Shown here piece by piece: positions 8,996 through 18,342 of a stretch of DNA of 64,000 bases (positions within the stretch are counted from its first letter, which is position 1; every line of letters begins with the position of its first letter). Under the pieces are notes generated by a model. The model searched no databases, was not told the DNA's origin, and saw nothing but the letters and a program-made list of their open reading frames with translations. The position numbers were made by a program, and so were the translations under genes. Where the stretch lies: contig NZ_CP071462.1 of NCBI RefSeq assembly GCF_017352155.2, forward strand, positions 2,418,001 to 2,482,000, given 5' to 3'. Source of the DNA: Haloterrigena alkaliphila (GTDB lineage: Archaea; Halobacteriota; Halobacteria; Halobacteriales; Natrialbaceae).

Positions 8996-9295
8996 ATGGT
9001 AGCCGAAATCGCACCGCTGTTCATCCCCGGCGCACCTGGGGGTCCGGAACTACTGATCATCCTTTTCATCGCCATCCTGCTGTTCGGGGCCAACAAGATC
9101 CCGAAACTGGCGCGCTCGACCGGCGAGGCCATGGGCGAATTCCAGAAGGGGCGTGAAAAGGTCGAAACGGAACTCGAGGAGATGCGCGAGGGTGGATTCG
9201 AGGAGGAGGAACTCGACGAGACCGACGACGACTTCGTCGACACCGAACCCGTCACCCAAGAAGACGAGACCGAGACCGAAACGGAAACCAACTGA
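8996..9295 (+). CDS. tatA: Twin-arginine translocase TatA/TatE family subunit
   Basis: A 99-residue protein with the TatA layout: a short N-terminal transmembrane helix (GPELLIILFIAILLFGA), the FGANKIPKLARSTGEA hinge and amphipathic helix, and a charged acidic tail. TatA multimers form the pore for folded, twin-arginine signal-bearing proteins, the main export route in haloarchaea. The ATG at 8996 was chosen over an upstream start (8969) because the TATA box at 8963 and the conserved N-terminus fit it. It is followed by a T-run terminator and a tRNA gene. Confidence 0.92.
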   Translation: MVAEIAPLFIPGAPGGPELLIILFIAILLFGANKIPKLARSTGEAMGEFQKGREKVETELEEMREGGFEEEELDETDDDFVDTEPVTQEDETETETETN

Positions 9296-9305
9296 TCGGT
9301 TTTTT
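9285..9305 (+). terminator. Terminator of tatA
   Basis: A short stem (AAACC and GGTTT) spans the stop codon and runs into six thymidines at 9300-9305, a plausible archaeal oligo-T terminator just before the tRNA gene. Confidence 0.5.
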
Positions 9306-9312
9306 CCCCGAG

Positions 9313-9385
9313 GGGCGTGTGGCCTAGCGGAGAGGGCAGGAGGTTCCTAACCTTCTGATCGCGGGTTCGAATCCCGTCACGCCCG
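9313..9385 (+). tRNA. tRNA-Arg (anticodon CCU)
   Basis: The cloverleaf folds fully by eye: acceptor GGGCGTG (9313-9319) pairs with CACGCCC (9378-9384); D arm GCCT/GGGC; anticodon stem GGAGG/CCTTC with loop TTCCTAA, giving anticodon CCT at 9346-9348 (reads AGG, arginine); T arm GCGGG/CCCGT with loop TTCGAAT. The discriminator base is G at 9385. No intron and no encoded CCA are seen. Confidence 0.95.
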
Positions 9386-9412
9386 CTTGCGACGAACGGA
9401 TGTGAGGAGCAA

Positions 9413-9431
9413 GCGGGCGCGGGATTCGAAC
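9413..9431 (-). repeat. Inverted partial copy of the tRNA-Arg T arm/acceptor end
   Basis: Read on the minus strand this 19-base segment is the tRNA T-loop and T-stem 3' side followed by an acceptor end with three bases missing (GTTCGAATCCCG then CGCCCGC). Confidence 0.5.
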
Positions 9432-9472
9432 TAGACTGAGGTTCTGCGAGCGGTAGCGAGCAGGTTCTCAGG

Positions 9473-9498
9473 CGTAGTTCAAATCCCGTCACGCCTGC
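9473..9498 (+). repeat. Direct degenerate copy of the tRNA-Arg 3' end (attachment-site-like)
   Basis: This segment repeats the tRNA region 9361-9386 with a few mismatches; the core AATCCCGTCACGCC is identical in both. The spacing to the true tRNA end is about 112 bases. It resembles a residual att site, though nothing mobile remains between the copies. Confidence 0.5.
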
Positions 9499-9761
9499 CC
9501 GAATTCGCTTCGTTGGTCACGCAACTGGGGCGTATATCGCGAATTCTTCGCGTTCGCTCACTCCTGTTATTCCCGCTCGCTGATGCTCATCGGTGAGTCC
9601 AAGACCAACACTGACAGATTCGACTCCCCGTTGCACTCGAGTACGTCTTCGCGCGATTCGATTCCCTCTCGCCGGCCGTGTGTGGCAAATCGTAACGTCT
9701 GTAGAACAGGTTCACAGCGGTCAACAACCGACGCTCGAGCCACCTCCCATCCCCCGAACCT

Positions 9762-11003
9762 TCAGTGACCGCCCTCGCGTCGCGTGTTCGGATCGCCGAA
9801 CCGGGTCAGGGCCTCGAGTTCCTCGTTCGGCACGTCCTCGAAGGCGTCGCGGGCGATGACGCGGCGGTGGACCTCGTCGGCGCCGTCGACGATGCGGAAC
9901 TTGCGGACGGACTGGTAGAACTCGGCCAGCGGGAGGTCCTTTCCGATGCCGTTGGCGCCACAGCACTGGACGGCGAGGTCGATCGCCTCCTGGGTGACGT
10001 TCGCGGTGAAGACCTTACACATCGAGACGGGGATGCGGGCCTCCTCGCCCGCGGCGATTCGGTCGGCCGCGTCGCGGATGGCGGTGCGGGCGACGTGGAG
10101 TCGCGTTTCGGCGTCGGCGATGCGGTAGCGCAGCGACTGCTTATCCGAGAGCGTCGAGCCGAATCCCTCGCGTTCGCTGGTGTAGGCCTTCGCGATGTCG
10201 AGCGCGCGCTGGGCCATCCCGGAGAAGCGCATACAGTGGGTCAGCCGCGCGGGGCCGAGCCGTTCCTGCGCGTGGGTAAAGCCCTGGTTCAGTTCCCCCA
10301 GCAGGTGTTCCTCGGGGACGCGGACGTTCTCGTAGAGGATCTCGGCGTGGGAGGCGCCGAGCGTCTCGCCGCCCATGTGTGGGACGTCGCGGACGACCTC
10401 GACGCCGTCGGCCTCCGCGGGAACGAGGAACAGCGAGCAGCCCTCGTAGGGGTGGGCGTCCGGATCGGTTCGCGCGAGGACGATCAGGACGTCTGCCTCG
10501 ACGCCGTTGGACGTCCACCACTTGTGGCCGTCGATGACCCACTCGTCGCCCTCTTTCTCCGCGGTAGTCTGGATCATCTTCGGGTCCGATCCGGCCCCCT
10601 GCAGCGGTTCGGTCATCGAGAACCCCGACGAGAGCTCGCCCTTCACGAGGGGCTCGAGGTACGTCTCCTTCTGGAGGTCGTCGCCCGCCAGTTCCAGCAG
10701 GTGCATGTTCCCCTCGTCGGGGGCGTCGACGCGCATCGCCACGGCACCGAGCAGGCTGCGGCCGGCCTCCTCGAAGACGGGCAGCGCGTCCCGGAAACTC
10801 TCGCCCATCCCACCGTACTCCTCGGCGATCTGGGGCGCGTAGACATCGTACTCGCGGGCGGCCTCCCGGAGCTCCGCGACGGTGCCACTCGAGATGCCCA
10901 TGCCGCCGGGTCGCTCGCGCTCGATGGGGAGGACGACCTCCTCCATCAATTCGTGGGCGCGGTCGGCGAGCTCCTGTGCTCGATCGGAATCAGCGTAGTT
11001 CAT
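9762..11003 (-). CDS. Acyl-CoA dehydrogenase family protein (ACAD10/11-like)
   Basis: The 413-residue flavoprotein has the ACAD N-terminal helical domain, the middle beta domain with FAD-contact motifs (FSMTEPLQGAGSDPK and DGHKWWTSNG) and the C-terminal helical domain (QCCGANGIGKDLPLAEFYQ). Near the end, DGADEVHRRVIARD stands where many ACADs have an EGT catalytic-base motif, as in the ACAD10/11-like branch. It oxidises an acyl-CoA, passing electrons to ETF; chain length is unknown. The ATG at 11003 follows conserved sequence; an upstream GTG/ATG-like start at 11051 adds unrelated residues. An SDR reductase follows upstream in the same orientation. Confidence 0.9.
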   Translation of the reverse strand: MNYADSDRAQELADRAHELMEEVVLPIERERPGGMGISSGTVAELREAAREYDVYAPQIAEEYGGMGESFRDALPVFEEAGRSLLGAVAMRVDAPDEGNMHLLELAGDDLQKETYLEPLVKGELSSGFSMTEPLQGAGSDPKMIQTTAEKEGDEWVIDGHKWWTSNGVEADVLIVLARTDPDAHPYEGCSLFLVPAEADGVEVVRDVPHMGGETLGASHAEILYENVRVPEEHLLGELNQGFTHAQERLGPARLTHCMRFSGMAQRALDIAKAYTSEREGFGSTLSDKQSLRYRIADAETRLHVARTAIRDAADRIAAGEEARIPVSMCKVFTANVTQEAIDLAVQCCGANGIGKDLPLAEFYQSVRKFRIVDGADEVHRRVIARDAFEDVPNEELEALTRFGDPNTRREGGH

Positions 11004-11181
11004 ACGTCCACTCCGAACACTGTAGCGATAGGTGCCGGTGATAATTCTCACGAGTGTGGAACTCTACCAAAGATATTTACGATAGGTGTATAAATTCCTA
11101 GCTTCCCTTCCAGAGATAGTTGATAGAGAGTTTCTTGCTACCAATGGAAAATATGTGGGTTGCAGGCTGACCGGTCGCGGG

Positions 11182-11949
11182 TTATCGGGCGGTCCAGCCG
11201 CCGTCGATCGACAGACAGGTGCCGGTGACGTAACTCGCCGCGTCGCTGGCGAGGAAGACGACGGGCCCGGCGATCTCCTCGGGGTCAGCGAAGCGCTCGA
11301 GGGGCGTGCGATCGATAATCGACTGTCGAAGGCGATCGTTCGACTCGAGGTCCTCGGTGAGTTCCGTCGAGACGTAGCCGGGCGCGACGGCGTTAACCCT
11401 GACGTCGGGGGCCCAGTCCAGGGACATGCTCTTGGTGAGGCCGACCAGCCCGTGTTTCGAGGCGACGTAGGGATGCTGGCGGGGAAGTCCGACCAGACCG
11501 CCGACGCTCGCGACGTTGATCACCGACCCACCGCCGCTCTCGAGGAGGTGGTCGGCGGCCGCATGTGTCACCTCGTAGGCGCCGTTGAGGTTGACGTCGA
11601 GCACCCGATCGAGGGACTCGGTCTCGACGTCCTCCGGGCGCCCGAGCGCATCGTCGGGGTTGAAGCCGGCATTATTGACGACGACGTCGATGCCCCCGAA
11701 CGCGTCGGCCGTTCGTTCGATCACGTCGTCCACCGCGTCGGGATCCGTTACGTCCGCAGCCACGGCGAGTGCCTCGCCGCCGTCGTCCTCGATTTCGCTG
11801 GCGACGGCCTCTATCTCGCCGCGGGAGCGCGCGGAGGGGACGACCGCGGCGCCGGCCGCGGCGAGTTCGGTCGCGATGGCGCGACCGATGCCGCGGCCCC
11901 CGCCGGTGACCACCGCGACGCGGTCCTCGAGGCTGAACTGGTCGGTCAT
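11182..11949 (-). CDS. Short-chain dehydrogenase/reductase (FabG-like)
   Basis: A 255-residue classical SDR. The NAD(P)-binding motif TGGGRGIG, the structural NNAG, the catalytic Ser in NVASVGG and the Y-x3-K pair in YVASKHGLVG are all present, and the C-terminal SYVTGTCLSIDGGW segment is typical of 3-oxoacyl reductases and glucose-1-dehydrogenase-type SDRs. Its position before the acyl-CoA dehydrogenase gene on the same strand suggests a 3-hydroxy/3-oxoacyl-CoA role in fatty or branched acid metabolism, but the 178-base gap means separate transcription is possible. Confidence 0.88.
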   Translation of the reverse strand: MTDQFSLEDRVAVVTGGGRGIGRAIATELAAAGAAVVPSARSRGEIEAVASEIEDDGGEALAVAADVTDPDAVDDVIERTADAFGGIDVVVNNAGFNPDDALGRPEDVETESLDRVLDVNLNGAYEVTHAAADHLLESGGGSVINVASVGGLVGLPRQHPYVASKHGLVGLTKSMSLDWAPDVRVNAVAPGYVSTELTEDLESNDRLRQSIIDRTPLERFADPEEIAGPVVFLASDAASYVTGTCLSIDGGWTAR

Positions 11950-12345
11950 GGTCCTGTGGCTGCCGCGGTTTCGGAGGCGGGTAGCGAGGTCGATTCGGGT
12001 CGACTCCCGGTTCGTTGCCAGCCCGCCTGATCGTCGTCACTCACTTCCATCGGCCGGGTCGTACTGCTGGCGTCCCCATATATGTTCTGCCCACTGCGGG
12101 CATACCGCCCGTTCGTCCGAGTAGCGCTCCCGAACCAGTCTGGGAGCGTACCTGTAATACCACAGTATAAGTACGATTACGGAGAACGTATCGGTTGATC
12201 GATAGGCGTGACAGACGTATGAGGGAATATCTGACTGAGCGAAGACATTTGTGCAGACCGAGGGTACAGAGCGGTGTACCCGGGATTATCAGAAGTGGTA
12301 ATGTATGGATGAAATTTTTGAAGGGTGAGAGTTTGGGTGGACTCA
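11950..12345. other. Divergent intergenic region between SDR and pilus operon
   Basis: About 396 bases without a supportable gene. It must carry the promoter of the SDR gene (minus) and that of the pilus operon (plus). A TATA-like AGTATAAGTA lies near 12165, and the 12240-12345 part is unusually A/T-rich for this genome. The ATG at 12346 is preceded by a GGTGG Shine-Dalgarno-like element. Confidence 0.45.
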
Positions 12346-15300
12346 ATGGCTATTGACGAGGCCGACCAGTCGGATGCCGGGGACTTTTCTGAGGGGGAGG
12401 CATCCGATCCTGCGTCGGCGGACGATCGGTCTCACGAGTCGGACGGCGATTCGGACTCGAACGGGGGAGTCCGCGTCGGCGAGTACACGTGGGAAGACTA
12501 CATGGAAGAGTACGGATACGGCGACGACGCGTCGGTGCTGTATCCCGACGAACCCGCCGGGGCGGGCGCGGACGATCAACTCGGACTCGACACCGACGAG
12601 GGATCGGCGCACACGGTTCCCAGCGGGGACGACTGGAATCAGGTCGACTTCGATCCCGAATCCCATCTCGGCTATCATCCCGACGATCTGGACTCGTCGG
12701 TCCTCCCGATCGCCGGGGACAACGCCGAGGAACTTCGGGAGATCTTCCTCGAGTACGTCGACCCGGAGACGACGCCGGTCGTCAAGGACGAGTGGACCTG
12801 GGAACACTACAAGTGGGAGTACTACTACGAGGACGACGGCTCCCGACCGCGGGACAAGAACGGCGAGATCGTCCGTCACGACGAGGAGGAGGCGCTCGGC
12901 TTCGATCCGGACGCGCTGGAACAGCGGCTGTTCGCCGGCGACGAGGCCGCGATGGAACTGGACGAACTCGTCGAGGAACGGACCGTCAACGTCGAGGAGG
13001 ATCTCGACGAGGACGAGTTCTTCTCGACGGTCGACGGGAACACGACCGTCTCCAACCGCTACGACCTCGAGAAGGCGGTCCCCTTCGAGAAGAAGACCCA
13101 CTTTCAGGAGGTCGAGCGGTACTGGGTGAACAAACCCTACGCCTACGTCGTCATCTTCCACTCCGACAAGGAAAACGAGAAGAAGTACTACATGGTCGAG
13201 CCGTACCTGAACGAGATCGAGATCGAACTCCAGGAGTTCCTCTCGGGCAAACTCAGGACGGCGATCAAGTACTCCGACGAGGGGATCAAGGAGAAGGCGA
13301 CCGAGGACGGGCGCCGGACGGTCATCGAAGACGAGGCCCGACGACTGCTCAAGCGGTACGATCTCTTCGAGAAGACGTCGGGCAGCACCCAAGAGAGCGT
13401 CCTGGACACGCTACGGAACCTGCTCGACGACGACGAGGACGTCGACGACGAGGAGCGCTCGGGTCCCGACCCGCTCGAGGGCATCGAGGTCCGGCCCGAA
13501 CCGGCCATCCTCGAGGACGACCCGGACACGCTGAACGAGTATCAGGTCGAGAAGCTGCTGTACCTGCTCAAGCGAAACTTCATCGGTTACGAGCGGATCG
13601 ACGGGATCAAACACGACATCAACGTGGAGGACATCTCCGTCGACGGCTACAACTCGCCGGTTTTCGTCTACCACTCCGAGTACGAACAGATCATCTCGAA
13701 CATCTACCACGGCGAGGACGAACTCGACGACTTCGTCGTCAAACTCGCCCAGCGCTCCGGGAAGGGGATCAGTAAACGGCTCCCGCAGGTCGACGCGACG
13801 CTGCCGGACGGGTCGCGTGCCCAGTTGACCCTCGGGAAGGAGGTGTCCGACCACGGGACCAACTACACCATCCGTCAGTTCAAGGACGTTCCCTTCACCC
13901 CGATCGACCTCATCAACTGGAACACCTTCTCGCTCGACGAGATGGCGTTCCTCTGGCTCTGTATCGAGAACCACAAGAGCCTGATCTTCGCCGGGGGGAC
14001 CGCGTCCGGGAAGACGACCTCGCTGAACGCGGTCTCGCTGTTCATCCCGAGCAGCGCCAAGATCGTCTCCATCGAGGACACCCGCGAGGTCGAACTGCCC
14101 CAGCGAAACTGGATCGCCAGCGTCACGCGCCCCTCCTTCGCCGACGACGAGCAGGGCGACGTCGACGAGTTCGACCTGCTCGAGGCCGCACTCCGACAGC
14201 GCCCCGACTACATCGTCATGGGTGAGATCCGTGGGGAGGAAGGCCGGACGCTGTTCCAGGTCATGTCGACCGGTCACACGACCTACACGACCTTCCACGC
14301 CGACTCCGTCGACGAGGTGCTCAAGCGGTTTACGACCGACCCCATCAACGTCTCGAAGACGATGTTCACCGCGCTGGACCTCGTTTCGATCCAGACCCAG
14401 ACCCGGGTGCAGGGGCGGAAGGTCCGCCGGAACAAGTCGCTGACCGAGATCAACCACTACGAGGCCGAACACGACGAGATCAACGTTCAGGACGTCTACC
14501 AGTGGCAGGCGGAGACGGACGAGTACCTCAAGATGGGGGACTCGAACACCTTGGAGGAGATCCAGTTCGACCGCGGATGGAGTACGGAGAAACTCGAGGA
14601 TGAACTGTTCAAACGCCAGGTCATCCTCGCCTACCTCATCAAGAACGGACTCAATACGTACGCGGAGGTCGCGGCGACCGTTCAGGCGTTCATCAACGAC
14701 CCCGACACGATCCTCACCCTCATCGCCAACGGGCAACTCGAGGACAGCCTCGAGGACCTTCGGGAGATGGAGAGCGTTCTGATCGACGTCGACCCGGAGA
14801 AAGAGGAACTCGTCCCGCGTCCGGAGGCGACCGACGAGACCTACAACATCTCGATGGATCTCCTCGAGCGCGCCGAGGAATCGCTGTTCGAGGAGTACCG
14901 CGGGAAGGTTCCCAGCGGACTCGCGAGCAGCCTCGGCGAGGTCGAGGAGGACGAGCCCATCGAGGTCGACCGCGCCGACGCCGACGAGTTCGACTTCGCC
15001 GGCGCCGTCGACGAGACCGCCGAGGAAGGCGAGTGGGAACTCGGCGACGGCTCGACGGATTTCGACATCGACGGGGACGACGAGGCGGAGCCCGCGTGGA
15101 TCAGCGACGACACCGGGTTCGATATCGACGACGGCGCCAGCGCGGGAGCCGAGCAGTCCGCCGGTGGAACGGCCGTCGAACAATCCTTCGAGGAAGCGTC
15201 GGCGGACGGAACTGCCGACGAACCCTCGAGCGCGTCCGCCCGGAGCGGGACGACGGACGGATTCGATATGGCCGCCGAAGAATCGGCCGAAGTCAGCGGT

Positions 15301-16272
15301 CCGCCGGCCCCGTCGACGGACGCGGGGACGGAGCCGGCCCAGCCGGCGACCGAGACGAAGCCGCCCCAGCCGGAGACCGAGACGGACGACGAAACGGACC
15401 CGACGGTCTTCCCGTCGGAGGACGGCGACGACGCGGACCTGGGTGGGCTGTTCGACGACATGGGCGAAACGGTCGACCGACTCGACGACGGGAGCGAGCC
15501 GGATCCCGCGACGGAGGAACCGTCGACACCGAAGCCGGATACCTCCGGCTTCGATTCGATGTTCCCGGAGGACGACCTCGACTCGATCTTCGATCCCGAC
15601 GCCGGCGACGAGACGGCCGGAGACTTCAGTAGCGAACTCGAGACAGGCGGGACGGCCGAGACGGCTTCCGGAGACGAGACGAGTGACGAACCGTCGGGCA
15701 TCATCGACGACGGAACTGGTGCCGGGACCGGCACGGGCGAAACCGGAAGTATCGTCGCCGAAGGACCCGACGAACCGGCGGCGGAGACGGACGCCGCATC
15801 GCCGACCGACGGGGACGGCGGCGCCGACGATAGCGACGATGGCGGTGCCCCGGCCGGTGGAACCGACGAGACGACGGGGATCACGGACGATCCGCCCCGC
15901 GACGCCACTAACGGCACAGCGTCGGCCGCGGAGCCGACGTCGGCCGACGACGCGGCCGAGGCAAATGTGGCGAACGAGGCAGACACGGCGGCCGAGGCGG
16001 AAGCGGTGGACGAAACGGAAGCGGCGGCCGAGGCGGAAACGATGGACGAGACGGACGGGACCGACGAATCGGCGTCCATCTTCGGCGACGACTCCGAGTC
16101 CGATTCCATCTTCTCCGACGATGGGGACGACGACGGCGACGACGGATCGCTGTTCGGCGACGACACGAGCGAGACGGAGACGAACGATTCGATATTCAAG
16201 TCCTCCGCCGACGACGAACAGCGCGGCGATGACGAACCCGACGGCGACGACAACGAGGAGTCCGACGCATGA
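12346..16272 (+). CDS. Type II/IV secretion system ATPase (archaeal PilB/TadA-like) with long acidic tail
   Basis: A 1308-residue protein. The first 470 residues hold an acidic N-terminus and an N-terminal secretion-ATPase domain. The ATPase core follows: Walker A GGTASGKTTS (about residue 550), the Asp-box SIEDTREVELP, Walker B region DYIVMGEIRGEE and His-box GHTTYTTFHADS. Residues from about 845 to the end (roughly 460 aa) are a low-complexity Asp/Glu/Thr/Ala tail, far longer than in typical PilB/FlaI proteins. It powers assembly of a type IV pilus-like surface structure. The platform gene overlaps by four bases (ATGA). ATG at 12346 is preferred over the in-frame GTG at 12325. Confidence 0.92.
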   Translation: MAIDEADQSDAGDFSEGEASDPASADDRSHESDGDSDSNGGVRVGEYTWEDYMEEYGYGDDASVLYPDEPAGAGADDQLGLDTDEGSAHTVPSGDDWNQVDFDPESHLGYHPDDLDSSVLPIAGDNAEELREIFLEYVDPETTPVVKDEWTWEHYKWEYYYEDDGSRPRDKNGEIVRHDEEEALGFDPDALEQRLFAGDEAAMELDELVEERTVNVEEDLDEDEFFSTVDGNTTVSNRYDLEKAVPFEKKTHFQEVERYWVNKPYAYVVIFHSDKENEKKYYMVEPYLNEIEIELQEFLSGKLRTAIKYSDEGIKEKATEDGRRTVIEDEARRLLKRYDLFEKTSGSTQESVLDTLRNLLDDDEDVDDEERSGPDPLEGIEVRPEPAILEDDPDTLNEYQVEKLLYLLKRNFIGYERIDGIKHDINVEDISVDGYNSPVFVYHSEYEQIISNIYHGEDELDDFVVKLAQRSGKGISKRLPQVDATLPDGSRAQLTLGKEVSDHGTNYTIRQFKDVPFTPIDLINWNTFSLDEMAFLWLCIENHKSLIFAGGTASGKTTSLNAVSLFIPSSAKIVSIEDTREVELPQRNWIASVTRPSFADDEQGDVDEFDLLEAALRQRPDYIVMGEIRGEEGRTLFQVMSTGHTTYTTFHADSVDEVLKRFTTDPINVSKTMFTALDLVSIQTQTRVQGRKVRRNKSLTEINHYEAEHDEINVQDVYQWQAETDEYLKMGDSNTLEEIQFDRGWSTEKLEDELFKRQVILAYLIKNGLNTYAEVAATVQAFINDPDTILTLIANGQLEDSLEDLREMESVLIDVDPEKEELVPRPEATDETYNISMDLLERAEESLFEEYRGKVPSGLASSLGEVEEDEPIEVDRADADEFDFAGAVDETAEEGEWELGDGSTDFDIDGDDEAEPAWISDDTGFDIDDGASAGAEQSAGGTAVEQSFEEASADGTADEPSSASARSGTTDGFDMAAEESAEVSGPPAPSTDAGTEPAQPATETKPPQPETETDDETDPTVFPSEDGDDADLGGLFDDMGETVDRLDDGSEPDPATEEPSTPKPDTSGFDSMFPEDDLDSIFDPDAGDETAGDFSSELETGGTAETASGDETSDEPSGIIDDGTGAGTGTGETGSIVAEGPDEPAAETDAASPTDGDGGADDSDDGGAPAGGTDETTGITDDPPRDATNGTASAAEPTSADDAAEANVANEADTAAEAEAVDETEAAAEAETMDETDGTDESASIFGDDSESDSIFSDDGDDDGDDGSLFGDDTSETETNDSIFKSSADDEQRGDDEPDGDDNEESDA

Positions 16273-18341
16273 GCCTTCAGACCGACAGTAGCGGCGGGTC
16301 GGGCGAGATCTCCGGCGGTTCCGATTTCCTCGGAGAGACGTTTTACCCCCTCTACGCTCGTCTGTTCAGCGACGACAGCGAGTTCGCCAACGACGTCGAG
16401 ACGAAACTCGCACAGGCGCGGATGACCGATACGGTCGAACTCTACCTCTCGCGGGCCATCGGCATCGGCTGCATCAGCGGCGTCGCGCTGTGGTTGCTCG
16501 GCCTGTTGCTCGGCTACGTGCTGTTCGCGACCGGGGTCATCCAGGTCGACGAGATCCTCGGGTTCCCGGTCAGTAGCGAGGCCCTCCTCAGGCTCATCGA
16601 TATGCTCCGGGTGCCGGCGCTGGTGTTCGTGACGGGTCTGGTCTTCGGCACGATCGGCTTCGCGATCGGGTTCGGCTCGCTCGTGGCGATCCCCTACTCG
16701 CGGGCCTCGACCCGGAAGCGCGAGATCAACATGCTGTTGACCGACTCGGTCTCGTTCATGTACGCGCTGTCGGTCGGCGGCCTGAACCAACTCGAGATCA
16801 TCGAGGCGATGGCCCAGTCCGACGACACCTACGGAGAGGTGGCAAAGGAGTTCCAGAGCATCGTCAAGGAGACCGAGTACTTCGACGTCGACTACCGGAC
16901 GGCGATCCGCAAGCAGGCACTGGAGACGCCCAGCGACGAACTCTCGCAGTTCCTGACGGACATGCTCTCGATCGTCAACAGCGGCGGCGACATGGAGAGC
17001 TTCCTCGAGGACAAGAAGGAAAAGCACATGCGGACCGCGAAACAGGAGCAGGAACTCACCCTCGAGACGCTCGAGTTGTTCGGCGAGATGTACATGACGC
17101 TGTCGCTGTTCCCCCTGCTCTTGATCATCATCATGGTCGTCATGCAGATGATCCCGCAGGCGACCGTCACGAACTCGATGCTCTATATGACCGTCTACGG
17201 GCTGATTCCGGTGACGGGAGTCGGCTTTCTCATCATGGTTTCGACGGTCAAACACGACGAACCGGGAGACGGCTACCTCTCGATGGGCAGCAACGACCGA
17301 CGCATCGACGTCGGGGGGGACGAGGGCCTGCTCAATCTCGGCCTCATCGAGAAGTTCACGGGCGAGCACAGCGTCTTCGACCGGATCAAGAACCGCGAGG
17401 GGACCTACGAGACGATGGAAGTGCTCCGGAAGCCCCACCACTTCTTCCGGGACAACCCGCTGTACACGATGGCGCTGACGGTGCCCGCGGTGCTCGTGAT
17501 CATCGCGACGGCGATGATGAACGGCTCGGCGCCGATGTCGTGGCAAGCGATGCTCGACAATGCCGTCTGGGGAACGTTCATCCTCGTCTACGTTCCGCTG
17601 TACGTCATCGCGATCCCGCTCGCGGTCTTCCGCGAGTGGAACGTCCGTCACCGCAACTCCGTCGTCAGCCAGCTGTCGGAGGACCTGCGCAAACTCTCGA
17701 GTTCGAACGACACCGGGCTGACGTTGCTCGAGTCGCTCAAGGCCGTCTCCGACACGACGAACGGGAAGCTGGCTCGCGAGTTCGAGATGATGCACACGAA
17801 GGTCAACTACGGGACGAGCCTGAAACAGGCTCTCATCGAGTTCAACAACAAGTACCACATCCCGCGGTTGGCCCGGACGACCCGGCTGATCACCGAGGCC
17901 CAGGAGGCCTCGAACCAGATCTCCGACGTGCTCCGGACGGCCGCCCGCGCCAGCGAGAACCACGACGATATCGAGCGCGAGCGCAAGTCCCGTACCCGGA
18001 TGCAAGTCGTGATCATCATCATGACGTTCCTGACCGTCCTCGCCGTGATCGCGATCCTCAAGACGCAGTTCATCGATACGATGGCTGGTCTCGGGGGTGC
18101 CGGCGGCGACGTCGAGTCCGAGGCCGCCAGCGGCGCCGGCGGTGGTCTCTCCGACGCCAACCTGAGCGAGAACATCAACGTCGACATGCTCTCGGTGTTG
18201 TTCTTCCACGCGGTGACGATGCAGGCGATCCTCTCGGGGATCATCTGTGGCTACATCCGCGACGCCGACATCCTGAGCGGACTGAAGTACTCGGTCATAC
18301 TGGCGACGATCGCACTCGTCGGCTGGACACTGGTGGCATAA
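16269..18341 (+). CDS. Type II secretion system F family membrane platform protein (PilC/TadC-like)
   Basis: The 690-residue polytopic protein has two T2SSF/GspF repeats: one around residues 150-280 (LTDSVSFMYALSVGGLNQLE ...) and a second around 450-590 (QLSEDLRKLSSSNDTGLTLL ...), with hydrophobic helices before, between and after them. This is the layout of archaeal FlaJ/PilC platform proteins, which anchor the ATPase and feed pilins. It overlaps the ATPase stop by ATGA and is followed after one base by the first pilin-like gene. Translational coupling through the operon is strong. Confidence 0.93.
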   Translation: MSLQTDSSGGSGEISGGSDFLGETFYPLYARLFSDDSEFANDVETKLAQARMTDTVELYLSRAIGIGCISGVALWLLGLLLGYVLFATGVIQVDEILGFPVSSEALLRLIDMLRVPALVFVTGLVFGTIGFAIGFGSLVAIPYSRASTRKREINMLLTDSVSFMYALSVGGLNQLEIIEAMAQSDDTYGEVAKEFQSIVKETEYFDVDYRTAIRKQALETPSDELSQFLTDMLSIVNSGGDMESFLEDKKEKHMRTAKQEQELTLETLELFGEMYMTLSLFPLLLIIIMVVMQMIPQATVTNSMLYMTVYGLIPVTGVGFLIMVSTVKHDEPGDGYLSMGSNDRRIDVGGDEGLLNLGLIEKFTGEHSVFDRIKNREGTYETMEVLRKPHHFFRDNPLYTMALTVPAVLVIIATAMMNGSAPMSWQAMLDNAVWGTFILVYVPLYVIAIPLAVFREWNVRHRNSVVSQLSEDLRKLSSSNDTGLTLLESLKAVSDTTNGKLAREFEMMHTKVNYGTSLKQALIEFNNKYHIPRLARTTRLITEAQEASNQISDVLRTAARASENHDDIERERKSRTRMQVVIIIMTFLTVLAVIAILKTQFIDTMAGLGGAGGDVESEAASGAGGGLSDANLSENINVDMLSVLFFHAVTMQAILSGIICGYIRDADILSGLKYSVILATIALVGWTLVA

Positions 18342-18342
18342 G

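Larger units (their letters stand above)
9386..9761. other. Intergenic region with degenerate tRNA 3'-end copies
   Basis: This 376-base stretch holds no credible gene. It carries an inverted partial copy (9413-9431) and a direct degenerate copy (9473-9498) of the T arm and acceptor end of the adjacent tRNA-Arg. This is the kind of scar left by integration or excision of elements that use a tRNA 3' end as attachment site. No integrase gene is present in the window. Confidence 0.5.

Noticed and set aside
9386-9761. Active integrated element or integrase gene after the tRNA
   Set aside because: Only short degenerate tRNA-end copies are present; no integrase or other mobile gene exists in the gap, and the Bat regulator's recombinase-like domain lies 37 kb away and is degenerate.
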